DNA of 17,471 nucleotides from an uncultured Hyphomicrobiales bacterium. GTDB taxonomy: Bacteria; Pseudomonadota; Alphaproteobacteria; Rhizobiales; Aestuariivirgaceae. Position 1 is the stretch's first letter, and each line of letters starts with the position of its first letter. The position numbers and the translations under genes are program-made. This document shows, one piece after another, positions 1 through 8,878 of the stretch. The stretch covers positions 1 through 17,471 of the forward strand of contig CAIYXE010000457.1 of NCBI GenBank assembly GCA_903930095.1, given 5' to 3'. The notes beneath the pieces are model-generated. The model had not been told where the DNA came from. It was given only the letters and a program-made list of their open reading frames with translations, and ran no database searches.

Positions 1-72
1 CAGCAGCGGATGGGCTGGCCTGCGGATTCCTATCCGACGGTGGAGTTCCTGGCTGCGCTGAAGCGGAGTTGA
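1..72 (+). CDS. 3' end of an unrecognised protein gene (partial)
   Basis: Frame 1 is open from the first base to a TGA at 70-72 and encodes the last 23 residues of a protein ending FLAALKRS. Eighteen of the 23 codons end in G or C, as in the neighbouring genes, and the reading ends just before a hairpin, so this is probably the true 3' end of a plus-strand gene that starts outside the window. The fragment is too short to assign a family or function. It converges on the exporter operon encoded on the other strand. Confidence 0.5.
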   Translation, partial: QQRMGWPADSYPTVEFLAALKRS

Positions 73-84
73 GACTGACTCACC

Positions 85-112
85 CCTCGCCCCCACGCAT
101 GTGGGGGAGAGG
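85..112. repeat. GC-rich palindrome between convergent genes
   Basis: Two 12-base arms, CCTCGCCCCCAC (85-96) and GTGGGGGAGAGG (101-112), pair with a single mismatch around a GCAT loop. The hairpin lies between two genes that converge on it. There is no T-run on either strand, so a classical intrinsic terminator is doubtful. From general knowledge, palindromes of this composition are dispersed in many copies between genes in Rhizobiales genomes. It may act as a bidirectional 3'-end stabiliser or simply be a dispersed repeat. Confidence 0.6.
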
Positions 113-120
113 AATGAGGT

Positions 121-1328
121 TCATTCCCGCCTGAGTGCCTCGATGGGGTCGAGCCTGGCGGCGCGGCGGGCGGGGAAATAGCCGAAGATTACGCCGATCA
201 TCGCTGAGACCGCGAAGGCAAGTGCGATGACCTGCGGGTCGGCGTTGAAGGGCACGTCCATGAGGGCTGAGCCTGCTGCCGCGATGCCGAGGCCCAGGGC
301 AATGCCGATGATGCCGCCGAACAGCGCGAGCACGATTGATTCGACCAGGAACTGGCTCAGCACCTGGCGCTCCAGCGCGCCGATGGCGAGCCTGATGCCG
401 ATCTCGCGCGTGCGCTCTGTTACCGATACCAGCATGATGTTCATGATGCCGATGCCGCCCACCAGCAGCGACACGGCGGCGACAGCCCCGAGCAGCCCGG
501 TGAGGATCGTCGTGGTCGAGGCCATGGTGTTGGCGATCTGCGTCATGTCGCGGATGGTGAAGTCATCCTCCTCGCCCGGCACGATGCGCCGCCGCTCACG
601 CAGCACGTCCTCCGCGTCGCGCTGGGCGCGGGGAATGTCGGTGGCCTCTATGACCGACATTGCGATGGTGCTGATCCGCGTGTTGCCGGCAATGCGGCGG
701 TGATAGGTGCGCAAGGGCAGCACCACGATTGAATCCTGATCGGAACCAAAGGCAGACTGGCCCTTGGGCGCCATCCGGCCCACCACCTCGCAGGAAAAAT
801 TGCCGAGCCGCAGCCGCTCGCCGACTGGGTCCTGGCCGGTGAAGAGCTCACGCGTGATGGTATCACCGATGACGCAGACGGAGGTGCCGGACCTGATCTC
901 GCCCTCGGTGAAGGGCCGGCCATCGGCGATAACCCAGTCCTGCACGGTGAAATAATCGGTGTTGGTGCCCGTCACCGATGTGTCGTAGTTCAGCGCGCCG
1001 AACACGGCCTTTGCCTGCTTCTGCGCGATGGGGGCAACGCCGCGCATGCCGGTGAGGTTGGACTTCAGCGCTGCCACGTCGCGCTCGTCGAAGGCGCGGC
1101 TGTCGCTGGCGCCACCCGGGCCGAAGGTGCTCTGGCCTGGCCTGGCGATCAGCATGTTGCTGCCGAGCTTGCCCAGATTCTCCCGCACTTTTGATGATGC
1201 GCCCGAGCCCAGCGTGACCATGGCGATGACGGCGGCAACGCCGATGACGATGCCCAGAAGTGTGAGCACCGAGCGCAGCTTGTTGCGCCGGATGGAGGAG
1301 AGCGCGAGCTTGACAGCCTCCCACAGCA

Positions 1329-1329
<1 letters not shown>
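121..1329 (-). CDS. MacB-type ABC transporter permease (FtsX/MacB_PCD family)
   Basis: This is the membrane subunit of a MacAB-like mechanotransmission ABC exporter, expected in the inner membrane. The 402-residue protein has the family layout. A first membrane helix lies at about residues 18-41, after the typical [12 protein letters not shown] start. A large periplasmic MacB core domain follows to about residue 250. Three C-terminal helices (about 275-300, 328-352, 366-387) form the FtsX domain, and the protein ends in the conserved [10 protein letters not shown] tail. The nucleotide-binding domain is not fused as in E. coli MacB but is encoded by the gene immediately upstream. The ATG shares one base with that gene's stop (TGATG), which indicates translational coupling. 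The substrate (antibiotic, peptide, lipid or siderophore) cannot be read from the sequence. No TolC-type outer-membrane gene is present in the window. Confidence 0.9.
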
Positions 1330-2029
<700 letters not shown>

Positions 2030-2030
<1 letters not shown>

Positions 2031-3304
2031 CACGGCTGCGCGGCCTTGGCGGACACGATCACCGGGTCACCCTCGCGCAGTTCTCCTGACACGATCCCGG
2101 TCGACTTGCCATCGCTCACCCCCGTGTGGACCTTGACGGGGCGGGGTGCACCATTGTCGAGAACATAGACCGTGCGTTCGCCATCCGCCGATGGAGCCTG
2201 ACCGCGCTCGCTGCGCGGAAGGCGGGGGATGAACAGGTTCATCACGCTGAAGCCCTGTGACTTCTGCTCGCGCGGCGGCGCATAGCGCAGCGCCGCATTG
2301 GGCACAGCCAGTGCGCCGGGCACTTCCTTGGTCACGATCTGGGCGGTCGCCGTCATGCCCGGGCGGAGCAGCAGGTCCTTGTTGTCAACCGTCAGCACGG
2401 CCTTGTAGGTCACGACATTGTCGGTGATCACGGGCGAGTATTCGATGGTCTCGATCACCGCGGGGAAGCTTTGGCCGGGGTAGGCATCAACGGTGAAGGT
2501 GGCCCTTTGGCCCGTCTTCACCGTGCCAATGTCCGCCTCATCCACCGCCGCTTCGAGCTGCATGCGGGCGAGGTCCTCGGCGAGGGTGAACAGCACCGGG
2601 GCCTGCAGCGAGGAAGCGACCGTCTGGCCCGGTTCTGCGGTACGCTTCAGCACGATGCCGTCAACGGGTGAGAGGATGCGCGTCTTGGTGATGTCGGTTT
2701 CCTGCATGGTGAGTTCGGCCTTCACCACCTCAATGTCGGCCTGGGCTGCCACCACGCCCGCTTCGGCGCGTGCCCGGGCGGCCCGGGCCGTATCAAGGTC
2801 CTGGTTCGAGGAGATACCCTGCTTGCTCAGTCGCTCGGAACGGTCGAACACGATCTGGCGCTCGGTGAGTGTCGCCCTGGCATCGACGAGGCGGGCTTCC
2901 GCCGCCGCGAGCGAGGCATTGACCCGGGCCAGTTCCGCCTCGAGCCGCTCGGTATCGAGTTCCGCCAGGACGTCGCCCTTCCTGACGAGGCTGTTGGCCT
3001 TGACATTCACCCGGCGGATGACGCCCGAGCGCTCGCTCGAGACCTCGACCTCGGTGGTGGGCTGGATGTTGCCGGTGGCCTGCACCTTCACCACCAGGGT
3101 CTGGCGGCCAGCCGGGGCCGTGTCGTAGCTCAGTTGCGGGCCAGACGCCGTGAGGCGCAGACCCAACCATGCACCCCCCGCCAGCAAGGCAAGCAGCACG
3201 AGCAGCCATAGCCCCCGCCGCCCCCAGTTCCTGCGGCGGCTTCTGGCATCGAGGCCCAGAACGGCTTCGATCTCGGAGGGTTGTGGCGGGGTCTGAATGT
3301 TCAT
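2030..3304 (-). CDS. MacA/HlyD-family periplasmic adaptor subunit
   Basis: This is the membrane-fusion protein that links the inner-membrane ABC transporter to an outer-membrane channel. In the 424-residue form a single N-terminal membrane anchor lies at about residues 31-50. It is followed by a first lipoyl half-domain (ATGNIQP, SGVIRRV, VRKGDVLAELD), an alpha-helical coiled-coil hairpin (about 115-205, rich in Ala, Glu and Arg), the second lipoyl half (LSPVDGIVLKR, EPGQTV), and then beta-barrel and membrane-proximal domains. The frame stays open 39 codons upstream, but the ATG at 3304 is preferred: AGGA sits six bases before it and MNIQTPP gives a normal cytoplasmic tail before the anchor. 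It is the first gene of the adaptor-ATPase-permease operon, divergent from a hydrolase gene about 100 bp away. Confidence 0.9.
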
Positions 3305-3403
3305 CGATCGTCCTATGTTCTTCAGTCCGCTACACGCAAATGAGGGCGCAAATCCGGCGTGGGTGGCCTTCGCAACGCATGGCACGCCTGATATGACCCC
3401 GTC

Positions 3404-4198
3404 ATGACCAGCATCAAACATGAAAATGCCCCAGACGGAACCCGTCTCGCCTTTTGCGAGGATGGACCAGAGGACATTGCGCGCTGTGGTTTCTTCTGGC
3501 TGGGGGGCTTCAGGTCTGACATGCAGGGCTCAAAGGCGGAGGCCCTGGCTGGCCTGGCGCGGGATACAAGGCGGCCGGGCTTCCGCTTCGACTATTCGGG
3601 CCATGGCGCCTCTGGGGGCGAATTCACCGGCGGCACGATCTCCGCCTGGCTCGGCCAGTCCCTGCATCTGTTCACCCGCAAGGCGCCTGGGCGGCGCATC
3701 GTGGTGGGCTCCAGCATGGGGGGGTGGCTGGCGCTGCTTCTCTACCGCGAGCTCAGGATCAGAAACCCGCGCGCGGCCGACCGCATCGCCGGCCTCGTCC
3801 TCATCGCACCCGCCGCGGACATGACGGCGGACCTGATGTGGGACATGTTCACGGATCAGGCGCGGATGGACATCCTGTCGGCTGGCATGTGGCAGCGGCC
3901 CTCGCTCTATGGTGAGCCCTATGTCATCACCCGCCGCCTCATCGATGACGGACGAAAGCACCTGATGCTGAAGGATGGGCTCGACGTCGCCTGCCCGGTG
4001 CGCATCCTGCAGGGCGATGCCGATCCGGATGTTCCTGCTGCCCATGCGGTGAAGGTTTTTGGCGCATTGCGCGGCGCTGATGTGACGCTGAGCCTGATCA
4101 AGGGCGGCGATCACCGCCTCTCCACACCCGGAAACCTTACGCTCCTCCGCGAAACCGTGCTGCGCCTCGCCGAGCGCGCGGATGGGATCACGATCTGA
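3404..4198 (+). CDS. alpha/beta hydrolase, ABHD10-like
   Basis: A 264-residue serine hydrolase with no signal peptide, so presumably cytoplasmic. The catalytic triad can be placed. The nucleophile elbow GSSMGG puts the serine at residue 104, the acid is Asp207 in GDADPDVP, and the histidine is His237 in GGDHRLS. The oxyanion-side segment GGFRSDMQGSKA (about 34-45) and RFDYSGHGASGG (about 61-72) resemble the ABHD10 group, whose mammalian member is a mitochondrial thioesterase/esterase; many alphaproteobacteria carry such homologues. An acyl-thioester or carboxyl-ester substrate is likely, but the exact one is unknown. No strong ribosome-binding site precedes the ATG. Its last 11 bases overlap the 3' end of the convergent epimerase-like gene. 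Confidence 0.85.
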   Translation: MTSIKHENAPDGTRLAFCEDGPEDIARCGFFWLGGFRSDMQGSKAEALAGLARDTRRPGFRFDYSGHGASGGEFTGGTISAWLGQSLHLFTRKAPGRRIVVGSSMGGWLALLLYRELRIRNPRAADRIAGLVLIAPAADMTADLMWDMFTDQARMDILSAGMWQRPSLYGEPYVITRRLIDDGRKHLMLKDGLDVACPVRILQGDADPDVPAAHAVKVFGALRGADVTLSLIKGGDHRLSTPGNLTLLRETVLRLAERADGITI

Positions 4199-5057
4199 GC
4201 GCGCGGGCGATGGCCGCAAGGCCCTCGCGGTAGCTCGGGTAGCTGAGGCGGACGCCGAGTTCCTCCTTCAGGCGCGCATTCGAGACGCGCTTCGAATCGG
4301 CATAGAAGCTGCGCGCCATGGGAGAGAGTTCAGCCTCCGCGAAGGCAATGGCGGGCGGAACCGGAAGGCCGAGCAGCCTTGCGCCATATTCGACCACGTC
4401 CTGCGGCGGCGAGGCTTCGTCATCGCAGACATTATAGGCGCGGCCGGGATCGGGCCGGGCGATCGAGGCCTCGAGCACATTGGCGATGTCCTCGACATGG
4501 ATGCGGCTGAAGATCTGCCCTTCCTTGATCACGCGCTTGGCCGTGCCGTCGATGAGCGGCAGGAGCTGGTTGCGGCCGGGGCCATAGATTCCGGCAAGCC
4601 GGAAGATGTGCACGGGAAGGCCGCCGCTGCGCCAGAGCTCAAGCCATTGCGTTTCGGCCAGAAGCCGCTTGTGGCCGCGCTCGGTGTTGGGGGTGAGCGG
4701 CGTCTCCTCGGTGACGAGAGCGCCTGCATGATCGCCGTAGACACCGGTGGTGGAGAGATAGGCGGCCCATTGGAACTGGCGCGCGCGCGAAGCGAACTCT
4801 TCGGCATGCTGACGCAGGACGGGGTCGCCATCGGCGCCGGGTGGCGCGGAGATCACCACATGGGTCACGCCCTCGCATGCGCCGGCTGGCAGGGGCACGC
4901 TGCCATCGAACACGAAGGCCCGATAACCGCTGGCGCGAATTTGGTCTGCACCATCGCTGCCGCGGCTCGTCGCGGTGATGCGCCAGCCCTTCGCGGCCAG
5001 CCTTGCAGCCAGCACGCGTGCTGAAAACCCCAGTCCGAAACACAGAAGATGGCTCAT
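4188..5057 (-). CDS. YeeZ-like NAD(P)-dependent epimerase/dehydratase-fold protein
   Basis: A 289-residue extended-SDR-like protein. The N-terminal Rossmann start is MSHLLCFGLGFSARVL, with the glycine-rich loop GLGFSA at about 8-13. The middle carries STTGVYGD, with the tyrosine typical of the extended-SDR active-site region. FRLAGIYGPGRN and IHVEDIANVLEA are standard late motifs of the fold, and YNVCDDE follows. The protein resembles the E. coli YeeZ group, whose substrate is not established. The frame is open further upstream, but the ATG at 5057 forms an ATGA overlap with the stop of queG, so this start is well supported and implies coupled translation. It is the third gene of the gst-queG-SDR operon. 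Confidence 0.85.
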   Translation of the reverse strand: MSHLLCFGLGFSARVLAARLAAKGWRITATSRGSDGADQIRASGYRAFVFDGSVPLPAGACEGVTHVVISAPPGADGDPVLRQHAEEFASRARQFQWAAYLSTTGVYGDHAGALVTEETPLTPNTERGHKRLLAETQWLELWRSGGLPVHIFRLAGIYGPGRNQLLPLIDGTAKRVIKEGQIFSRIHVEDIANVLEASIARPDPGRAYNVCDDEASPPQDVVEYGARLLGLPVPPAIAFAEAELSPMARSFYADSKRVSNARLKEELGVRLSYPSYREGLAAIARALRS

Positions 5058-6166
5058 GCGGTCTCCCATTCGCGGCGGACATCCACGTCCTCCTCGCGTG
5101 TCAAGCAGGCGTTGCGCAGGCTGGCGAACTTGGCTTCGGACAGAAGCCGCGACAGTGCCCATACCGCCATGGCGCGCACCAGCGGAGAGGCATCGCCGAG
5201 CAGCGCTTCCACTGATGGCACAAGCGATCTGTCCTTGCTGTTTCCGGCAGCGATCAGCACGTTGCGGATGAAGCGGTCGCGCCCGGTGCGCTTCACGGGC
5301 GAGCCTGCAAACAATGCGCGGAAGCGGGCATCATCGAGGCCGAGCAGCAGCGCCAGGCGCGGCGCCTTCAGCTCCTCGCGCGCGGCGAGTTTCGCCTCGT
5401 GCGCCTGTACTGCGAACTTGTTCCATGGGCACACGGCGAGGCAGTCGTCACAGCCATAGATGCGGTTGCCCATGGCGGCGCGGAACTCAACCCCGATGTG
5501 CCCGTCATGCTCGATGGTGAGGTAGGAAATGCAGCGCCTGGCATCAAGCTGATAGGGGGCGGGGAAGGCATTGGTCGGGCAGATGTCGAGGCAGGCCCGG
5601 CATGAGCCGCAGTGGTCGTGCTCCGGCTGGTCGGGCGGCAGTTCCGCCGTGGTGAGGATCGTTCCGATGAAGAACCATGAACCAAGATCCCGCGAGACCA
5701 GGTTGGTGTGCTTGCCCTGCCAGCCGAGCCCCGCCTTCTGCGCCAGCGGCTTTTCCATCAGGGGTGCGGTGTCCACGAAGACCTTCACCTCGGCGTGCGC
5801 CGCATGAGCCAGCCACTGTGCGATGCGCTTGAGCTTGCCCTTGACCACGTCATGATAATCGCGGTTCAGCGCATAGACGGAGATGACGCCGGCCTCCGTG
5901 TCCTTCAGCCTTTCCAGCGGGTCAAGGTCCGTCGCATAGTTCTGCGCCAGCAGGATGGCGGACCGTGCCTGCTGCCACAGGGCGAGCGGGCTTGCACGCC
6001 GCTCCGCGGTCTCTGCCATCCAGGCCATGGCGCCGTGGCGGCCCTCGGCCAGAAAGTGGCTGAGGCGCTCCGCCTGCAACGGATCATGCGCGGGCGCCAT
6101 GATGCGGACGGCGGCGAAGCCCTCGCGCGCGGCCTTCTCCCTGATGGCGCTTGCGAGAGCGGACAC
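5054..6166 (-). CDS. queG: epoxyqueuosine reductase QueG
   Basis: Catalyses the last step of queuosine synthesis, the cobalamin-dependent reduction of epoxyqueuosine in the wobble position of tRNAs with GUN anticodons. Read from a GTG at 6166 the protein has 370 residues, close to the usual size of about 380. Two 4Fe-4S motifs are intact: CGSCRACLDICP (Cys186, 189, 192, 196) and GCDDCLAVCPWNK (Cys239, 242, 246, with Cys212 in RRCISYL probably completing the set). VDTAP carries the aspartate (132) proposed as the general acid. A HEAT-like C-terminal region follows (about 300-370). No ATG gives a family-length protein. An ATG further upstream would run about 130 bases into the preceding gene, whereas the GTG lies two bases after that gene's stop. 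The downstream gene overlaps by ATGA. Confidence 0.93.
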   Translation of the reverse strand: MSALASAIREKAAREGFAAVRIMAPAHDPLQAERLSHFLAEGRHGAMAWMAETAERRASPLALWQQARSAILLAQNYATDLDPLERLKDTEAGVISVYALNRDYHDVVKGKLKRIAQWLAHAAHAEVKVFVDTAPLMEKPLAQKAGLGWQGKHTNLVSRDLGSWFFIGTILTTAELPPDQPEHDHCGSCRACLDICPTNAFPAPYQLDARRCISYLTIEHDGHIGVEFRAAMGNRIYGCDDCLAVCPWNKFAVQAHEAKLAAREELKAPRLALLLGLDDARFRALFAGSPVKRTGRDRFIRNVLIAAGNSKDRSLVPSVEALLGDASPLVRAMAVWALSRLLSEAKFASLRNACLTREEDVDVRREWETA

Positions 6167-6168
6167 GT

Positions 6169-6852
6169 TCAGAAGTCGAGGTCCGCGTAGTGCGGACCCG
6201 GCGTGATGCCGCGGACCATGTCCGCCAGCAGCGGCCTGAAGGAGGGGCGGGACTTCACGCGCTGGAACCATGACTTGGCGGCAGGATATTCCGCCCACGG
6301 AACATCTCCGAAATAGTCGATCGCCGAGAGGTGGGCGGCCGCACTGAGGTCGGCCAGCGAGAGGCCGTCCCCGGCGAGCCAGGGCCTGCAGTCGGCGAGG
6401 TGCCCGATGTAATCGAGGTGGCTGCGCAGTTGCGCCATCGCCTGGCGAACACGGCCGGTGTCCGGACCTCCGCCGCCCTTCTCCTGCCGGAGGAAGCGGC
6501 GGATCACCTTCTCCGTCAGAATGGGTTCGGAAACCTCGGCGTAGAACTTCCCGTCGAACCAGCCAAGCAGGCGGCGCACTTCGGCGCGCGCGAAGACATC
6601 GCCGGGGATGAGGCTGAGGCGGTCTGACTTGGTCTCTTCCAGAAATTCGCCGATCGCCTCGATGCCGCAGACCGGCGTTGCCGCATCCTCGAGATAGACC
6701 GGAAGCGTGCCTGCCGGATTAAGCTCGAAAATGTCGGCGCTGGGGTCCCAGGGCAACTCGTCGATCAGCTCAACCGGAACGCCGTATTCGGCCAGTGCCA
6801 GGCGAATCCTGCGGCTGAACGGGTCAAGGGTGAAGTGAATGAGACTCGGCAT
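6169..6852 (-). CDS. glutathione S-transferase family protein
   Basis: A 227-residue cytosolic GST-fold protein. The N-terminal thioredoxin-like domain (about 1-80) contains LDPFSRRIRLALAEYG, with Ser13 at the position usually holding the glutathione-activating residue. NPAGTLPVYLED follows, with the cis-proline at 51, and then the GIEAIGEFLEE segment that normally contacts the glutathione glutamyl group. The C-terminal helical domain includes AGDGLSLADLSAAAHLS, the N-capping/hydrophobic-staple aspartate region typical of GSTs. The substrate is unknown. It is the first gene of a tight operon with queG and an epimerase-like gene. The ATG has no obvious ribosome-binding site. A TTGACA lies 26 bases upstream of it, too close to place a normal -10 and start site before the ATG. 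Confidence 0.87.
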   Translation of the reverse strand: MPSLIHFTLDPFSRRIRLALAEYGVPVELIDELPWDPSADIFELNPAGTLPVYLEDAATPVCGIEAIGEFLEETKSDRLSLIPGDVFARAEVRRLLGWFDGKFYAEVSEPILTEKVIRRFLRQEKGGGGPDTGRVRQAMAQLRSHLDYIGHLADCRPWLAGDGLSLADLSAAAHLSAIDYFGDVPWAEYPAAKSWFQRVKSRPSFRPLLADMVRGITPGPHYADLDF

Positions 6853-7004
6853 TTTAGGGAAGTCTTAACCTTGAAAATGTCAACTTTGCATCCGAACAAG
6901 GCAAGTGCCGCGGTTGCTCCGGTTCATGCGGGCGTATAGGACGCTCGTGGCCCTCGCGGCAAGAGATTCCGGATCAACCTCAAGGGGCATCCCAGCCAGC
7001 CGAC

Positions 7005-7829
7005 ATGCTTATTCTCCAGATCGTCGTCCTGGCCGTGATCCAGGGCATCACCGAGTTCCTGCCGATCTCGTCATCCGGCCATCTGCTGCTTGTGCCGGCA
7101 CTGACAGGCTGGCCAGACCAGGGGCTGCTGACCGACGTCATGGTCCACATGGGCTCCTTCCTGGCGGTGGTCGTCTATTTCTGGCGGGACTGCGTGAACC
7201 TTGCAATCGGTGCGGCCGATCTGCTGCGGGGGCGTGTCACCGGCTGGGGCAAGCTCGCGCTGCTGATCCTGCTGGGCACTATTCCGGCCGTGCTGTTCGG
7301 CCTGTTCCTCGACAAGATCGGGTTCATGGACATGGTGCGCACGATGCCAGAGGTGGTGGCATGGAATGCCATCCTCTTTGGCATCCTGCTCTATCTGTGC
7401 GACCGCTACGGCCTGTCCAACCGCCGCATGTCCGACATGACCTGGATGCCCGCGCTCATCATTGGCGTGGCGCAGGCCATCGCCATCATTCCGGGCACCA
7501 GCCGTTCCGGAATCACCATGTCCGCGGCCCGGGCCCTGGGCTTCGAACGGCCGGAAGCGGCCCGCTTCGCCTTCCTGCTCGGCATCCCCGCGATTGCGGG
7601 TGCGGGCATCCTGAAGCTGGGAGATGCAGTGACATCCGGCGAGACCATCACATTCGGCATGCTGCTGACGGCCGTGCTCACCTTTTTCGTGGCGCTCGGC
7701 ACCATCACGGTGCTGATGAAGATGGTGCGCCACATCAGCTTCCTGCCCTTCGCCGTCTACCGCGTGGGGCTGGGCATCGTGCTGCTGGCGCTGATCTACT
7801 CCGGTATGCCCTTGGGCGCGGTGAACTGA
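7005..7829 (+). CDS. uppP: undecaprenyl-diphosphatase UppP (BacA)
   Basis: An inner-membrane enzyme that dephosphorylates undecaprenyl pyrophosphate to recycle the lipid carrier for peptidoglycan and other envelope polymers; overexpression in other bacteria gives bacitracin resistance. The 274-residue, highly hydrophobic protein carries both diagnostic motifs: the N-terminal QGITEFLPISSSGH (about 14-27), with the glutamate-rich site and SSSGH, and the later IPGTSRSGITMSAA (about 162-175). Seven to eight membrane segments are visible, and the length matches the family. The ATG at 7005 gives the canonical N-terminus, although its ribosome-binding site is weak (AAGGGG about 17 bases upstream). 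Its last 34 bases overlap the convergent NDUFA9-like gene. Confidence 0.95.
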   Translation: MLILQIVVLAVIQGITEFLPISSSGHLLLVPALTGWPDQGLLTDVMVHMGSFLAVVVYFWRDCVNLAIGAADLLRGRVTGWGKLALLILLGTIPAVLFGLFLDKIGFMDMVRTMPEVVAWNAILFGILLYLCDRYGLSNRRMSDMTWMPALIIGVAQAIAIIPGTSRSGITMSAARALGFERPEAARFAFLLGIPAIAGAGILKLGDAVTSGETITFGMLLTAVLTFFVALGTITVLMKMVRHISFLPFAVYRVGLGIVLLALIYSGMPLGAVN

Positions 7830-8785
7830 CCGGCCTTGCGGTAGCGGTAGAGATAGCCAGGGACAATTCCCTCGATGCCCTGGGGGGTGATGCCGAGAGC
7901 CTCGAGTGTCAACCCATCGCGCCGCGCCGCCGCGCTCACGACATTGTCCGTCTTGAGCAGTTCCACCTGGTCGAGGGTGAGAAGCGGCTTGGGCAGCAGT
8001 CCCAGCACGGTGGCCTGGAGCCTGGCAATGCCCCAGGGAAGGGGAAGCAGCAGGCGCTTGCGACCGATGGTATCGAGTGTGAACTGCATCAGCTGGCGGA
8101 AGGTGAAGACTTCCGGCCCGCCGAGCTCATAGGTCGTGCCGCTCGCCTCGCCCTTGTCGACCAGCCGGGTGACTGCCTCCGCGACGTCGCCGACGAAAAC
8201 GGGGGCAAACTTCGTTTCGCCGCCGCCGATCAGCGGCAGGAAGGGCGAAAGGCGCGCCATACCGGCGAAGCGGTTGAAAAAATCGTCTTCCGGCCCGAAC
8301 ACGATGGACGGCCTGAGGATGATGGCCCCCGGAAAGGCCGCGCGTGCGCGCCTTTCGCCTTCGGCCTTGCTCCGCGCATATTGGGCCGGGGAGTTTTCAT
8401 CCGCCCCGATGGCAGACATCTGGATGAACAGCCGCGCCTTGGCGTCATGCGCTGCCTTGGCCGAGGCTTCTGCGCCGAAGGCGTGCACGGCGTCGAAGCT
8501 CTGTGCGCCCGCGGAATAGAGAACGCCCGTCAGGTTGATGACGGCATAGGCACCCTCGCAAGCCGCGGCCAGCGAGGCCGGGTAGCGCACATTGGCCTGC
8601 ACCATCATGATCTGGCCGGTATTGCCGAGGGGCTGCAGGTGGCCGGCGAGATCGGGCCTGCGGCAGGCCACGCGGATCCGGTATCCACGCCCGGCCAGCG
8701 CCCGCACGATGTGCCGGCCGAGGAAACCCGATCCGCCGATGATGGTGATGAGTCTGTCGGATGGCTGAACGAGCACGGAAATCAC
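7796..8785 (-). CDS. complex I NDUFA9 subunit family / NAD(P)-binding protein
   Basis: A 329-residue atypical SDR. Near the N-terminus LITIIGGSGFLGRHIVRAL gives the GGxGxxG nucleotide-binding loop. VINLTGVL, QMSAIGAD, the YARSK (YxxxK-like) segment, AIILRPSIVFGPED and PVFVGDVAEAV follow the order seen in bacterial homologues of the NDUFA9 subunit of respiratory complex I. Those homologues are widespread in alphaproteobacteria, but their role is not firmly established (quinone or complex I related functions have been suggested). There is no ATG: the GTG at 8785 gives the longest form, and a GTG at 8776 is better placed after AGGG, so the start is uncertain by three codons. It ends in TAG inside the last codons of uppP on the other strand. 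Confidence 0.82.
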   Translation of the reverse strand: MISVLVQPSDRLITIIGGSGFLGRHIVRALAGRGYRIRVACRRPDLAGHLQPLGNTGQIMMVQANVRYPASLAAACEGAYAVINLTGVLYSAGAQSFDAVHAFGAEASAKAAHDAKARLFIQMSAIGADENSPAQYARSKAEGERRARAAFPGAIILRPSIVFGPEDDFFNRFAGMARLSPFLPLIGGGETKFAPVFVGDVAEAVTRLVDKGEASGTTYELGGPEVFTFRQLMQFTLDTIGRKRLLLPLPWGIARLQATVLGLLPKPLLTLDQVELLKTDNVVSAAARRDGLTLEALGITPQGIEGIVPGYLYRYRKAGQFTAPKGIPE

Positions 8786-8813
8786 CCTGATGTTGTCGGT
8801 GAAGGTCTTCTAG

Positions 8814-8829
8814 CCTTGCACCGGCAAGG
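8814..8829. other. short perfect hairpin CCTTGC-ACCG-GCAAGG
   Basis: A six-base perfect stem with a four-base loop lies between the start of the NDUFA9-like gene and the promoter of tRNA-Leu. No T-run follows on either strand, so it is not a terminator. It could be part of the NDUFA9-like gene's 5' leader or an operator-like palindrome, and it may be chance. Confidence 0.3.
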
Positions 8830-8878
8830 ATGCAAAGACTGAGGAGGCCGCCCCGGCAACTTCCGCTCAGGACTTTGG

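Noticed and set aside
3305..3421. N-terminal extension of the adaptor protein by 39 residues
   Set aside because: It would run into the divergent hydrolase gene, lacks a ribosome-binding site, and puts an odd Cys-containing tail before the membrane anchor; ATG 3304 has AGGA at good spacing.
4182..5024. A 280-codon plus-strand open frame opposite the epimerase-like gene
   Set aside because: This is a shadow frame of a well-supported gene, with no motif and no plausible start signal.
6166..6298. N-terminal extension of QueG by 44 residues to an upstream ATG
   Set aside because: The extra stretch is the GST 3' coding region in another frame, has no resemblance to QueG, and would exceed the family length; the GTG at 6166 fits better.
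6853..6883. TTGACA (minus strand, 6883-6878) as the promoter of the GST gene
   Set aside because: At 17-base spacing the -10 would be TCCCTA, immediately before the ATG, so transcription would start inside the coding sequence; the only good A/T hexamer (TTAAGA) is just nine bases away.
6905..8842. A 645-codon plus-strand open frame covering uppP and the antisense of the NDUFA9-like gene
   Set aside because: It reads uppP out of frame and the neighbour backwards, has low-complexity Arg/Ala/Gly/His-rich composition and no recognisable domain; it is a high-GC shadow frame.
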